A stretch of DNA of 10,150 bases, taken from positions 1 through 10,150 of the forward strand of contig JAEWNU010000115.1 in the NCBI GenBank assembly GCA_023456995.1, in the 5' to 3' direction. This stretch comes from Bacillota bacterium (GTDB lineage: Bacteria; Bacillota; Clostridia; Oscillospirales; Ruminococcaceae). The notes beneath the pieces are model-generated. The model did not search any database and was not told where the DNA came from. It worked only from the letters and a program-made list of their open reading frames with translations. Below are positions 1-6,162 of this stretch, piece after piece (positions within the stretch are counted from its first letter, which is position 1; the number at the start of each line of letters is the position of its first letter). A program made the translations under genes and the position numbers.

Positions 1-708
1 AAAAGCGGGCTGCGTAGTACGAGGTGCATCACAGCACAACGCGACGGTCACCTGCCGCGCCTGAGACAGCAGCGCTGAAATCAGCGATAATTCCGGGGCT
101 GTAAATCCCCCAAAATCGTCTATGAAAATGTCGGCATCCTTTAAAGCCGCACTACCTGCCAGCCGCTCAGCGGCGAGATCCAAGACATCCTGCGGTGACA
201 AGCAGCCACGGTGCAAAATAGCCTCATAAGCGTCAAATATCAGAGAAAGCTCCCCTACTTTTTCACGCAGCGAACCCGTAGGCATCGCCTGCGAAAAGGT
301 GGCAAGCCGTTCAGGAGAAAGCCCGGCATTTTTACATTCTTCCACCACAGAAAGCGTCTGTTCAATAAAGCCGCGGCTGCGGTAATGGCGACCATATACG
401 GTCAGAAGATCGGCAAGTTCGTCGAGCGCGACACTCATAAAAAACACCTGTGCGGCAGGTGTAACCGGTTGGCGGTCGCGTCCGCCCAACTGACGCAGCA
501 GCCGTTCGGCCAGACGCGAGAAGCTGAGCACCTCCGCTTTGCCAGCGCTTTGGCCCAGGAGCTGTTGCAGCGCGCGCTCATTATTAAAAGATGCCTGTTC
601 GGGAACAATTAGCACCGCGCGCCCGCCCGATTCAACTCTGGCCTTGATCTGCTGCTTAATCAGCGTCGTTTTGCCGCTTTGGGCAACACCGGCTATGATA
701 TGAAGCAT
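1..708 (-). CDS. addB: AddB, ATP-dependent helicase-nuclease subunit B (N-terminal part, truncated by window edge)
   Basis: Open for 236 codons from the ATG at 708 to the window edge, with no stop. AddB is the partner of AddA in the Firmicutes RecBCD-equivalent that resects double-strand breaks and recognises Chi. Visible features are a Walker A motif GVAQSGKT at residues 7-14 right after the start, the VPEQ motif near residues 35-38, LSFSRLA around 61-67, and the FIDDFGGFTAPEL segment near residue 200, all typical of AddB/RexB N-termini. The helicase-like C-terminal part, the nuclease domain and the iron-sulfur cysteines lie outside the window. The start is set by a GAGGGGG ribosome binding site (714-720) five bases upstream. 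A second ATG at 711-713 is out of frame. The gene follows spo0A on the same strand after a terminator, so it is probably transcribed separately; I found no convincing promoter in 709-861. RexB of lactic acid bacteria is the only close alternative name. Confidence 0.93.
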   Translation of the reverse strand, partial: MLHIIAGVAQSGKTTLIKQQIKARVESGGRAVLIVPEQASFNNERALQQLLGQSAGKAEVLSFSRLAERLLRQLGGRDRQPVTPAAQVFFMSVALDELADLLTVYGRHYRSRGFIEQTLSVVEECKNAGLSPERLATFSQAMPTGSLREKVGELSLIFDAYEAILHRGCLSPQDVLDLAAERLAGSAALKDADIFIDDFGGFTAPELSLISALLSQARQVTVALCCDAPRTTQPAF

Positions 709-861
709 GCCATCCCCCTCTTTTATGTGATACCGAAACTGTCAAGTATGTAGTGGCTCTTGGTCATAATTGTCCATCAAAAAGTAGCATGCCTTTAAGG
801 CGAGCCGTTGGACATATTTGATAAAACCGGTTGCTATGTGGTTATTTTACCACAAATCAAA

Positions 862-897
862 GGGCTTCGCCATCCTGCCGTTAGGAAGACGAAGCCC
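862..897 (-). terminator. Probable rho-independent terminator of spo0A
   Basis: On the minus strand, 29 bases after the spo0A stop, GGGCTTCG pairs with CGAAGCCC (8 bp). An inner 4-bp TCCT/AGGA stem closes a small loop. The stem is followed by TTTGATTTG, a modest T-tract. Just beyond it (837-854) is a short inverted repeat, TGTGGT/ACCACA with a 6-base spacer. The rest of 709-861 holds nothing else I can support. Confidence 0.6.
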
Positions 898-926
898 ATA
901 TGCACAATATAAGATGGGGGATAGCG

Positions 927-1706
927 TTACCTAGCCTCCTGGCGGAGCTTCAGACGCAACTTGTCGCTAATCATCGCAATAAACTCACTATTTGTCGGCT
1001 TGCCCTTAGTATTATGAATGGTGTAGCCAAAATAGGAGGTAAGTACGTCGACATCACCGCGATCCCAAGCCACTTCGATAGCGTGGCGGATAGCACGTTC
1101 TACGCGTGAGGAGGTTGTAGAAAAACGCTTGGCCACCGCAGGATAAAGTTGTTTGGTCACCGAATTGATAATTTCGGGGTCGTTAACTGACATCATGATC
1201 GCCTCGCGCAGATAATGATAGCCTTTGATGTGGGCAGGAACGCCGATCTGGTGAATGATGTCGGTAACGGTAACCTCAAGACTGGGAGACCGCCTGGCAT
1301 CGGTAATTCGCGAGACATTATCCGGCCGCTTGGAGCCCGAAAGCTGTACTACACGCTCCACCATCATATTGACATCGAACGGGCGCAAGAAATAGTACGC
1401 AGCACCCGCAGCCAGTAGTTCTCTTTCTAAAATGCCGTTGTCAAAGGTGGACATCATCATAAACAGCGGCTTATAAGCCTGCTCGTCCTCCCGCACAGCC
1501 TTCATCACACCAATCGCATCCAAACGTGGCATAAACACATCGATTAGCACCACATTGGGACGCTGGTCAAGAATAGCTTGCGTCACCTTAATGCCATCTT
1601 TAGCCACAAAGACAGTTTCATAACCATAGGTGTGCAAAAGTGCTGCAGCCTGTGCGCAAAATTCCTTATTATCGTCTGCGATGAGTACCTTCATTTTTTC
1701 AGCCAT
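927..1706 (-). CDS. spo0A: Spo0A, master response regulator of sporulation
   Basis: A 259-residue transcription factor of the length usual for Spo0A. The N-terminal receiver domain (about 5-125) has acidic residues D11 and D12, the phosphoacceptor D56 in LIDVFMP, and the switch serine S86. The C-terminal Spo0A-specific DNA-binding domain (about 144-255) contains the highly conserved stretch [18 protein letters not shown] (197-214), whose helix contacts 0A boxes, and [14 protein letters not shown] near 231-244. When phosphorylated it activates or represses early sporulation genes. Odd points: the near-invariant receiver lysine is arginine (R108, in FLRPFD), and the usual DG after the phosphorylation loop is D63-A64. 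The start is chosen from an AGGAGGT site at 1716-1722, nine bases upstream; the in-frame ATG at 1694 lacks such a site. It lies directly downstream of spoIVB, the classical Firmicutes order, but with its own terminator and a long upstream region, so it probably has its own promoter. Confidence 0.97.
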   Translation of the reverse strand: MAEKMKVLIADDNKEFCAQAAALLHTYGYETVFVAKDGIKVTQAILDQRPNVVLIDVFMPRLDAIGVMKAVREDEQAYKPLFMMMSTFDNGILERELLAAGAAYYFLRPFDVNMMVERVVQLSGSKRPDNVSRITDARRSPSLEVTVTDIIHQIGVPAHIKGYHYLREAIMMSVNDPEIINSVTKQLYPAVAKRFSTTSSRVERAIRHAIEVAWDRGDVDVLTSYFGYTIHNTKGKPTNSEFIAMISDKLRLKLRQEAR

Positions 1707-2302
1707 GGGTCACTTACCTCCTGTTATAATATTGGTTGCGCTGCTTGACTCCCATAGATTACCATATTATGCCATCGATTGCAACCCTTTTCGTTAAATA
1801 TATTCTATTTTTTTCCATTTTTAACAGAATACCATATACCCCGAGCAGTTTCGTTTTAGAGTAGTATTTTACATCACTTTCATTAAGAAGCCGCGTCAAG
1901 ATTTGAGTTATATCATTTTTATATCATCCAACAACTCAATATCAAGTAAACAAATATTGAAATTAAACCAGTTTTCTAACATTTTTATCTGTTTTTGTTA
2001 AATAATTTGTATTATGTGAAAAATCGTTCGTTTCTTTCATTCGAGATTGGTGCTATCATTTTAATTGTCGCTTGATGGTCTTTGGGTTATTAATTCCGAC
2101 TTCTAGTCCCTATCTATTTGCTTCAGAATATTTCGCCGAAAAGAAATTTCCAATTAGATTTGGAAACTGTTTTTTATTAAGGGACAAGGCTCAAGCGCAT
2201 TGATGTTGCATATTGGACCGCCCGGGTCATTTTATGCAGACTGTCTGCCGAACAGGCGGGCAAATTAAAATTTTGAAAACTTCGATTCACTTCTTAATCC
2301 AA
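1707..2302. other. Long AT-rich non-coding region upstream of spo0A
   Basis: About 600 bases between the spoIVB terminator and the spo0A start, visibly richer in A+T than the flanking genes. Apart from the spo0A ribosome binding site (1716-1722) I see no gene with a ribosome binding site. It presumably carries the spo0A promoter(s), but I could not pick one confidently. TTGACG at 1894-1899 (minus) has no good -10 at 16-18 bases, and no sequence matches both halves of a sigma-H promoter. TTTGTTAAA (plus, 1994-2002) is one mismatch from an extended 0A box. A plus-oriented AT-rich hairpin (2147-2166, TTTCCAA/TTGGAAA) is followed by a T-run. Confidence 0.5.
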
Positions 2303-2344
2303 AACAAGAGCGGCTCTCCCAACCACGGGAGAGCCGCTCTTGTT
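2303..2344 (-). terminator. Strong rho-independent terminator of spoIVB
   Basis: A perfect 18-bp stem (arms 2303-2320 and 2327-2344) closes a 6-base loop, with a GC-rich core (GAGCGGCTCTCCC). On the minus strand it is followed by TT after the stem's own TT, then GGATTAAG. It lies 79 bases beyond the spoIVB stop and separates spoIVB from spo0A. The flanking bases are also T-rich on the plus strand, but no plus-strand gene ends here. Confidence 0.85.
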
Positions 2345-2423
2345 CATTTGCTCGTTATTCATCGTAAAAGAAATCAATAAGCCCAAGATTTAGTGTCACT
2401 TTAAATACTTTAAAAGTGTGCCA

Positions 2424-3659
2424 TTAAGAAGCCATTTTTTCACCGTTTGCTTTGCTCTCGTAAGAATTACGCATATTTTCAGCAAAAATGCCATAGCCTC
2501 GCGCAGGGTCATTGACAAACACATGCGTAACGGCACCAACCAATTTTCCATCCTGAATAATCGGTGAGCCACTCATGCCCTGTACAATACCGCCCGTCAC
2601 TTGCAGTAATCGAGGATCCGTAACCTTAACCACCATATTTTTTGTCGGGTTTGTATCGGTTGTAGCGATACGCTCAATCTGGATATCATAGGCCTGGGGT
2701 TGCTTGCCTTCAACTGTGGTATATATGGTTGCAGCACCCGTATGAACCTCACCCCGTGTCGCCAAAGGAACAGGCTCACACTGCACAGGCGGCATGCTGC
2801 ATTGACCAAATATGCCTGTCTCATTGTTCTTAATTAAACTGCCAATCACCTTGTTGTTGCCAAAAACGCCGCGCAGTTCCCCAGGGAACCCGCTTGAGCC
2901 ACGATTAACGCCCGTGATAGTCACTTCAACCGCTTCACCGCTTGACAGCGGCATGATGGCGCCAGTATCCACATCACAGATCGCATGCCCAAGGCCTGCA
3001 AAAATGCCTTCCTGAGGATCAAAATAGGTCATTGTACCGATGCCGGCTGAGCTGTCGCGCACCCACATTCCAGCGCGATAGCTCTCATCAGAGGGCGATT
3101 GAATCGGCGTCAGGGAAACTTTTTTAATATTCCCGTCCCGCCGCAGCGTTACCTGCATCTCGCGCCCATTGCTTTGACCGACAATCTTTCCGACATCTTC
3201 GTTATAATAAATTTTTTTGCCGTCGATGGAAAGAATAATATCGCCGGTGCGGATACCCGCATTTTTTGCAGGATTGATTGCCTTGCCTTGAAGGTCAAGA
3301 TCACTCAAACCCACCACCATAACGCCGTCAGTAAACATTTTAATGCCGAATGGCGTTCCGGCGGGAATCACCATGTCTCTTTCAACAACTTTAACGTTAA
3401 CCGTTTTAATAACGGCACCGCCCGGCAGTGAAAGCCGCATTGAATATTCATTTCCAGCGCGAGATACCAGCTCGGAGGGCATTTCATCTACCCAGCTGCT
3501 GCTTTTTATGCCCATCCAACCGCCGTTAAGCGAAAAACGCTCACCTTGTGCCACATAATAGCGGTCGGGTAACATAATCTGCAAACAGAGCAAAACTGCC
3601 AACAAACCAAGCATGGCAACAGACATGATAATTGCCGATACTTTAAAAATCCTCTTCAT
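2424..3659 (-). CDS. spoIVB: SpoIVB, forespore-secreted serine peptidase (S55), sporulation checkpoint protease
   Basis: A 411-residue protein, close to the usual SpoIVB length. Order: an N-terminal membrane anchor/signal segment (about 8-30), a PDZ domain (about 100-185, with NAGIRTGDIILSIDG), and the SpoIVB peptidase domain. By alignment with the family, the likely catalytic residues are H225 in GLGHAICD, D348 in KVTDPRLL and S363 in GIVQGMSGSP. SpoIVB is made in the forespore, secreted into the space between the membranes and cleaves SpoIVFA, releasing sigma-K processing in the mother cell. An upstream GTG at 3671 is in frame but lies inside the AGGAGGT site (3670-3676), so it cannot be the start. 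The ATG at 3659 is suitably spaced. The gene precedes spo0A, as in most spore formers, and diverges from the DUF421 gene. Family membership is certain; the anchor could be cleaved or retained. Confidence 0.96.
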   Translation of the reverse strand: MKRIFKVSAIIMSVAMLGLLAVLLCLQIMLPDRYYVAQGERFSLNGGWMGIKSSSWVDEMPSELVSRAGNEYSMRLSLPGGAVIKTVNVKVVERDMVIPAGTPFGIKMFTDGVMVVGLSDLDLQGKAINPAKNAGIRTGDIILSIDGKKIYYNEDVGKIVGQSNGREMQVTLRRDGNIKKVSLTPIQSPSDESYRAGMWVRDSSAGIGTMTYFDPQEGIFAGLGHAICDVDTGAIMPLSSGEAVEVTITGVNRGSSGFPGELRGVFGNNKVIGSLIKNNETGIFGQCSMPPVQCEPVPLATRGEVHTGAATIYTTVEGKQPQAYDIQIERIATTDTNPTKNMVVKVTDPRLLQVTGGIVQGMSGSPIIQDGKLVGAVTHVFVNDPARGYGIFAENMRNSYESKANGEKMAS

Positions 3660-3691
3660 CACACCGTACACCTCCTTTGCCTGTGCTTTTT

Positions 3692-3713
3692 GAGAACAAT
3701 GATTTTTGTTCTC
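3692..3713. repeat. Perfect inverted repeat in the spoIVB leader
   Basis: GAGAACAA (3692-3699) and TTGTTCTC (3706-3713) form 8-bp perfect arms around a 6-base spacer. It lies 16 bases upstream of the spoIVB ribosome binding site and just downstream of the candidate sigma-G -10. It could be an operator or a leader RNA hairpin. No T-tract follows in the spoIVB direction, so it is not a terminator. Confidence 0.6.
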
Positions 3714-3718
3714 CCTTA

Positions 3719-3746
3719 TATAATGTCAGGCAACGGTGCGATTAAC
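3719..3746 (-). promoter_or_regulatory. Candidate sigma-G/sigma-F-type promoter of spoIVB
   Basis: On the minus strand CATTATA (3719-3725) fits the CATnnTA pattern of forespore -10 elements. GTTAAT (3741-3746), 15 bases upstream, is only a weak -35. The call leans on the known forespore expression of spoIVB; the sequence alone is not decisive, and TATATAA in the same place could serve another sigma factor. Confidence 0.35.
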
Positions 3747-3758
3747 AGCGGCAAAAAG

Positions 3759-3947
3759 TTGACGCCAAGGCAACGACTGTGTTTGTTTCCAGTCAATCCT
3801 GCCCCATACTCGCCACTTTTGGCGTCAATGCTGATGTAGTAATAAAAACGCCATTATTTGGCACGCTTTGCATCGTTTCAGACGTTTTTATTATGTACAA
3901 AAAACACAAACTATATTTAATAATAAAACTTTGAATGAGGCGTTTTT
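3759..3947. repeat. Cluster of inverted repeats upstream of the DUF421 gene, with alternative pairings
   Basis: Three pairings are seen in the spoIVB/DUF421 divergent region. TTGACGCCAA (3759-3768) is inverted at 3819-3828 (10 bp, long loop). TAATAAAAACG (3840-3850) is inverted at 3883-3893 (11 bp, 32-base loop). AAAAACGCC (3844-3852) is also the complement of GGCGTTTTT (3939-3947), which covers part of the DUF421 ribosome binding site. The second and third cannot form together. No promoter for the DUF421 gene could be assigned with confidence. Otherwise this stretch shows no gene. Confidence 0.45.
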
Positions 3948-3949
3948 TT

Positions 3950-4630
3950 ATGTTTATATCACTTTGGCGAACCTTTGTCCTTTTTCTGACGGTGTCTATT
4001 GTACTGCGTTTTATGGGAAAACGTCAGTTGGGTGAGCTACAACCCTCAGAATTGGCAACCACCATTATGATTTCAAATATTGCCGCTATTCCAATCGAAA
4101 ATATTGGCTCGCCTATGATAAACGGTTTTTTGTCTATCGTGCTGCTGGCTTGTCTCGAGATACTGCTTTCAGTAGCGATTTTAAAATCGCGAAAGCTGCG
4201 CGGCGTTGTACTGGGGCATCCGCGCTGTGTCATTCGTGACGGCAAAGTCGACCAGAAGGAGCTCTTAGATCTGCGCTGGTCCCTGGACGATCTGACAGAG
4301 CTGCTGCGCGGCAACGGCACTTTTGATATAGATGAAGTGCTGTTCGCAATTGTAGAAACAAATGGTAGCCTTTCGGTCTACCCAAAATTTAAAAACCGGC
4401 CAGTTACAAATGAAGCGCTTTTTATTCCTATGCCCGGATGCGAAGCGCCTCCGGTTATTGTCATCAATGACGGCGAAATTGATGCACAAGCCCTCAACTA
4501 CTGCAACCTTGATAAGGCGTGGTTAAGCAAAGTGCTCAAAGAAAAAGAGTTATCTGAAAAAGATATTTTTGCGATGAGCTGCGACCGCTCAGCACAATAT
4601 ATTTTGATCAAAAAGGAGAAAAAGCAATGA
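3950..4630 (+). CDS. DUF421 (YetF/YdfS-like) membrane protein
   Basis: A 226-residue protein with two or three hydrophobic segments near the N-terminus (about 4-20, 35-50, 57-77). Next comes the family signature FMGKRQLGELQPSELATTIM (21-40), then a cytoplasmic domain containing the characteristic GVVLGHPRCVIRDGKV, LDDLTELLRGNG and AIVETNGSLSVYPK stretches. The molecular function of the family is not settled. Some DUF421 proteins of Bacillales are found in spore membranes, which fits the divergent position next to spoIVB, but a role here is inference. I chose ATG 3950 because TGAGG (3936-3940) lies nine bases upstream and family members usually begin here. ATG 3935 is in frame but lacks a ribosome binding site. 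The TGA stop overlaps the next ATG by four bases (ATGA), implying translational coupling with the DUF4363 gene. Confidence 0.9.
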   Translation: MFISLWRTFVLFLTVSIVLRFMGKRQLGELQPSELATTIMISNIAAIPIENIGSPMINGFLSIVLLACLEILLSVAILKSRKLRGVVLGHPRCVIRDGKVDQKELLDLRWSLDDLTELLRGNGTFDIDEVLFAIVETNGSLSVYPKFKNRPVTNEALFIPMPGCEAPPVIVINDGEIDAQALNYCNLDKAWLSKVLKEKELSEKDIFAMSCDRSAQYILIKKEKKQ

Positions 4631-5007
4631 AGCGTTTCTACATTGCCATCGTTTTCCTGATAACTATCTTCACTACCTGTCTGTTTTTAGTCAGACATAT
4701 CGATAAAAATACAGTGGCAATAAAAGATGAAATCAATAAGATCAGGGATGCCGTCTCAGCCGGTGATCAATCTGATGCTGATGCAGCGATGAAACACCTT
4801 ATAAGCCATTGGGAAGATGAAAAATACCTCTTCCACGCCCTTGCGGGCAGTAATTATTGTGACCCTTTTGAAAGCGTATTAGACCGTTCAAAGGCCTGGC
4901 TTGAGAAAAAGGAAACCGACGATCTATTTGAAGAGCTTTCAGAGCTATATTCCCGTATTGATCAGCTTTGGGAAACGCAAGCAATACACCCAAAAAATCT
5001 GTTTTAA
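4627..5007 (+). CDS. DUF4363 family membrane-anchored protein
   Basis: A 126-residue protein with one N-terminal transmembrane segment (about 4-22). The remaining roughly 100 residues are charged and probably helical, with HWEDEKYLFHALA (66-78) and a C-terminal acidic helical stretch. No catalytic motif is visible. The combination with an upstream DUF421 gene is a recurring arrangement in Clostridia as far as I recall, and it supports the DUF4363 assignment; the function is unknown. GGAG at 4615-4618, inside the end of the DUF421 gene, is eight bases before the start. The ATGA overlap suggests the two proteins are made in a fixed ratio and may form a complex. The topology implies that the helical part faces outside (or the intermembrane space in a forespore), which is a prediction only. 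Confidence 0.8.
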   Translation: MKRFYIAIVFLITIFTTCLFLVRHIDKNTVAIKDEINKIRDAVSAGDQSDADAAMKHLISHWEDEKYLFHALAGSNYCDPFESVLDRSKAWLEKKETDDLFEELSELYSRIDQLWETQAIHPKNLF

Positions 5008-5070
5008 ATTCCTAAATATTTATAATACACTTCCCTGCCATTTGCTTCCTACGCTAAAATCACAAAAACT

Positions 5071-5110
5071 AAAACGCCCGCGAGACACATCATGCCTTGC
5101 GGACGTTTTT
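5071..5110. terminator. Bidirectional terminator between DUF4363 gene (+) and nrdR (-)
   Basis: Arms 5071-5084 and 5096-5109 pair over 14 positions with one mismatch and one G-T pair. On the plus strand the stem ends in CGTTTTT. On the minus strand it ends in CGTTTT followed by AGTTTTTG. It lies 63 bases after the DUF4363 stop and 57 bases after the nrdR stop, where a terminator shared by convergent genes would be expected. Confidence 0.8.
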
Positions 5111-5166
5111 CATTTATGTAGATTCAGGCTACGAGACCATTCGGTGATAAAGCACGAAGGGTCTCT

Positions 5167-5622
5167 TTACTTTTTTTCCAGCAACAGCTTGAGTTCATCC
5201 ATGAATGAACCAATATCCTTAAACTGGCGGTAAACTGACGCAAACCGCACGTAGGCAGCTTCATCAATATCCTTAAGCTTTTGCATCGCTAATTCGCCGA
5301 TGCGAGCGGTAAGAATTTCAGGTTCCATGGCGTTTTGCAACATGGCCTCAATTTCATCAACAGCCTTCTCAATCTGTCTGAGCGATACCTGCCGCTTTTC
5401 GCAGGCGCGCAGCATGCTGTTTAGTAACTTATCGCGATAAAAGGGCTCCATTGAGCCGTCTTTTTTGATCACCATGATTGGAAACGTTTCCACCGCTTCA
5501 TAGGTGGTAAAACGCTTCTGGCAAGAGAGGCATTCGCGTCGGCGGCGAATTCGTTCCCCATCGTCTGCTGGGCGGGAATCGATAACCTTACTTTCGGTGT
5601 AGGAACAAAACGGGCACTTCAT
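5167..5622 (-). CDS. nrdR: NrdR, transcriptional repressor of ribonucleotide reductase genes
   Basis: A 151-residue protein of typical NrdR length. The N-terminal zinc ribbon has C3-x2-C6 and C31-x2-C34, with the basic DNA-binding stretch ERIRRRREC between them and the conserved KVIDSR segment. An ATP-cone (about 49-139: [20 protein letters not shown] to YRQFKDI) senses ATP/dATP. The family represses class I, II and III ribonucleotide reductase operons through paired NrdR boxes when dATP is high. No ribonucleotide reductase gene is in the window, so it acts in trans. The start is fixed by AAGGAGG at 5631-5637, eight bases upstream. A probable own promoter lies at 5759-5786, overlapping the end of the upstream gene, and transcription ends at the shared terminator at 5071-5110. 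All key residues are present. Confidence 0.97.
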   Translation of the reverse strand: MKCPFCSYTESKVIDSRPADDGERIRRRRECLSCQKRFTTYEAVETFPIMVIKKDGSMEPFYRDKLLNSMLRACEKRQVSLRQIEKAVDEIEAMLQNAMEPEILTARIGELAMQKLKDIDEAAYVRFASVYRQFKDIGSFMDELKLLLEKK

Positions 5623-5659
5623 CGAATGAACCTCCTTAACGCGACAGCGCCGTCAGCAT

Positions 5660-5671
5660 CATAAATTTATG
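5660..5671. repeat. 12-bp perfect palindrome in the nrdR leader
   Basis: CATAAATTTATG lies between the nrdR ribosome binding site and its probable promoter. It does not resemble the usual NrdR box pattern. A palindrome of this size is expected by chance a few times in 10 kb, so an operator role is only a possibility. Confidence 0.25.
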
Positions 5672-5758
5672 GCGCATTTTATGCTAATCCCCTTGGTAGA
5701 GACAGCAATGGTCATGTGGTGCCTTTGGTACCCACGGCCATGATAATTGATAATCTAA

Positions 5759-5786
5759 AGTATACCATGTCAGCGCCAAAATGCAA
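5759..5786 (-). promoter_or_regulatory. Probable sigma-A promoter of nrdR (extended -10)
   Basis: On the minus strand an extended -10, TGGTATACT (core TATACT at 5759-5764), lies 16 bases downstream of TTGCAT (5781-5786). The strong -10 compensates for a -35 that matches the consensus only in its first half. It would produce a leader of about 130 bases before the nrdR start. Confidence 0.55.
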
Positions 5787-5789
5787 CGC

Positions 5790-6077
5790 TCACGCAAAGA
5801 TAACCTTTCGCCCCGCACCAGTTGTGCCCAGCGACTGCGCTATTTTTTCTTCAAGTGCTTCTAGCGGTGGCTGCTCAAAATTAAAGCGCAACGCCAAGGC
5901 TTCAAGTTCACGGTGGTCGCAATCAAGGTCACACACCACCGCAACCACTTGATCACAGGCGTCACACGCGGCCAGCCCACCCACAATTGACGCACCTTTC
6001 TCGTTGCGCACAACAGTAAAAGTAACGTGATAGGTCAGCGGCAGATTTTTTACCAGAAACAGCTCCAGTGGCGTCAT
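5790..6077 (-). CDS. Small conserved-looking protein of unknown function (tentatively DUF6514-like)
   Basis: A 95-residue soluble protein. I do not recognise it with certainty. The shape, a beta-rich start (LTYHVTFTVV, 14-23), then an acidic VVCDLDCDHRELEALALRF segment and a C-terminal PLEALEEKIAQSL helix, recalls DUF6514 proteins of Clostridia, whose function is unknown. Four cysteines (C38, C41, C49, C53) sit close together as C-x2-C-x7-C-x3-C, which could bind a metal or form disulfides; neither is established. It is likely a real gene. AAGGAGG (6086-6092) sits eight bases before ATG 6077, and a good -10 lies at 6133-6138. Upstream are two 0A-box-like heptamers and a hairpin abutting the ribosome binding site. 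nrdR follows on the same strand, probably under its own promoter inside the end of this gene, though read-through is possible since no terminator is seen between them. Confidence 0.75.
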   Translation of the reverse strand: MTPLELFLVKNLPLTYHVTFTVVRNEKGASIVGGLAACDACDQVVAVVCDLDCDHRELEALALRFNFEQPPLEALEEKIAQSLGTTGAGRKVIFA

Positions 6078-6090
6078 AATTTAGTCCTCC

Positions 6091-6125
6091 TTGCGGTTTT
6101 TTCTATTCTACCCTAAAAACCGCAA
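6091..6125 (-). promoter_or_regulatory. 5' leader hairpin abutting the ribosome binding site of the 95-residue gene
   Basis: TTGCGGTTTTT and AAAAACCGCAA (plus-strand arms 6091-6101 and 6115-6125) form a perfect 11-bp stem with a 13-base loop. The 3' arm on the minus strand runs into AAGGAGG (6086-6092), overlapping it by two bases. Given the -10 at 6133-6138, transcription would start near 6126, so the stem would form the extreme 5' end of the mRNA. No T-run follows, so it is not a terminator. Confidence 0.6.
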
Positions 6126-6132
6126 TTTGGAA

Positions 6133-6162
6133 ATTATATCCATTCGACATTGGCACACTGAA
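6133..6162 (-). promoter_or_regulatory. Probable sigma-A promoter of the 95-residue gene
   Basis: A perfect TATAAT (minus strand, 6133-6138) lies about 55 bases upstream of ATG 6077. The -35 is poor: TTCAGT (6157-6162) at an 18-base spacing. A weak -35 together with nearby 0A-box-like sequences suggests a promoter that depends on, or is blocked by, a regulator. That is inference. Confidence 0.55.

Noticed and set aside
211-612. A 133-codon plus-strand frame opposite addB.
   Set aside because: It is the opposite-strand shadow of the AddB frame, whose motifs are clear; the plus-strand product has low-complexity Arg/Lys-rich composition and no ribosome binding site was sought further.
740-745. 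A perfect TTGACA on the minus strand upstream of addB, as a possible -35.
   Set aside because: No acceptable -10 at 16-18 bases; the position is also too close to the ribosome binding site.
837-854. TGTGGT/ACCACA inverted repeat after spo0A as an operator for addB.
   Set aside because: Arms of only six bases and no promoter nearby; likely chance.
1439-1445. TGTCAAA inside spo0A and TTCGACA (9946-9952) inside secD as 0A boxes.
   Set aside because: Both lie within coding sequence with no promoter nearby; they show the chance rate of the motif.
2075-2203. A 42-codon plus-strand reading frame (starts MVFGLLIPTS) in the region upstream of spo0A.
   Set aside because: No ribosome binding site before the ATG, no recognisable similarity, and short open frames are expected in such a stretch.
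3759-3828. TTGACGCCAA inverted at 70 bases' distance as a looping operator pair.
   Set aside because: A 10-bp inverted repeat with an arbitrary loop under 100 bases is expected about once per window; kept only as a repeat description.
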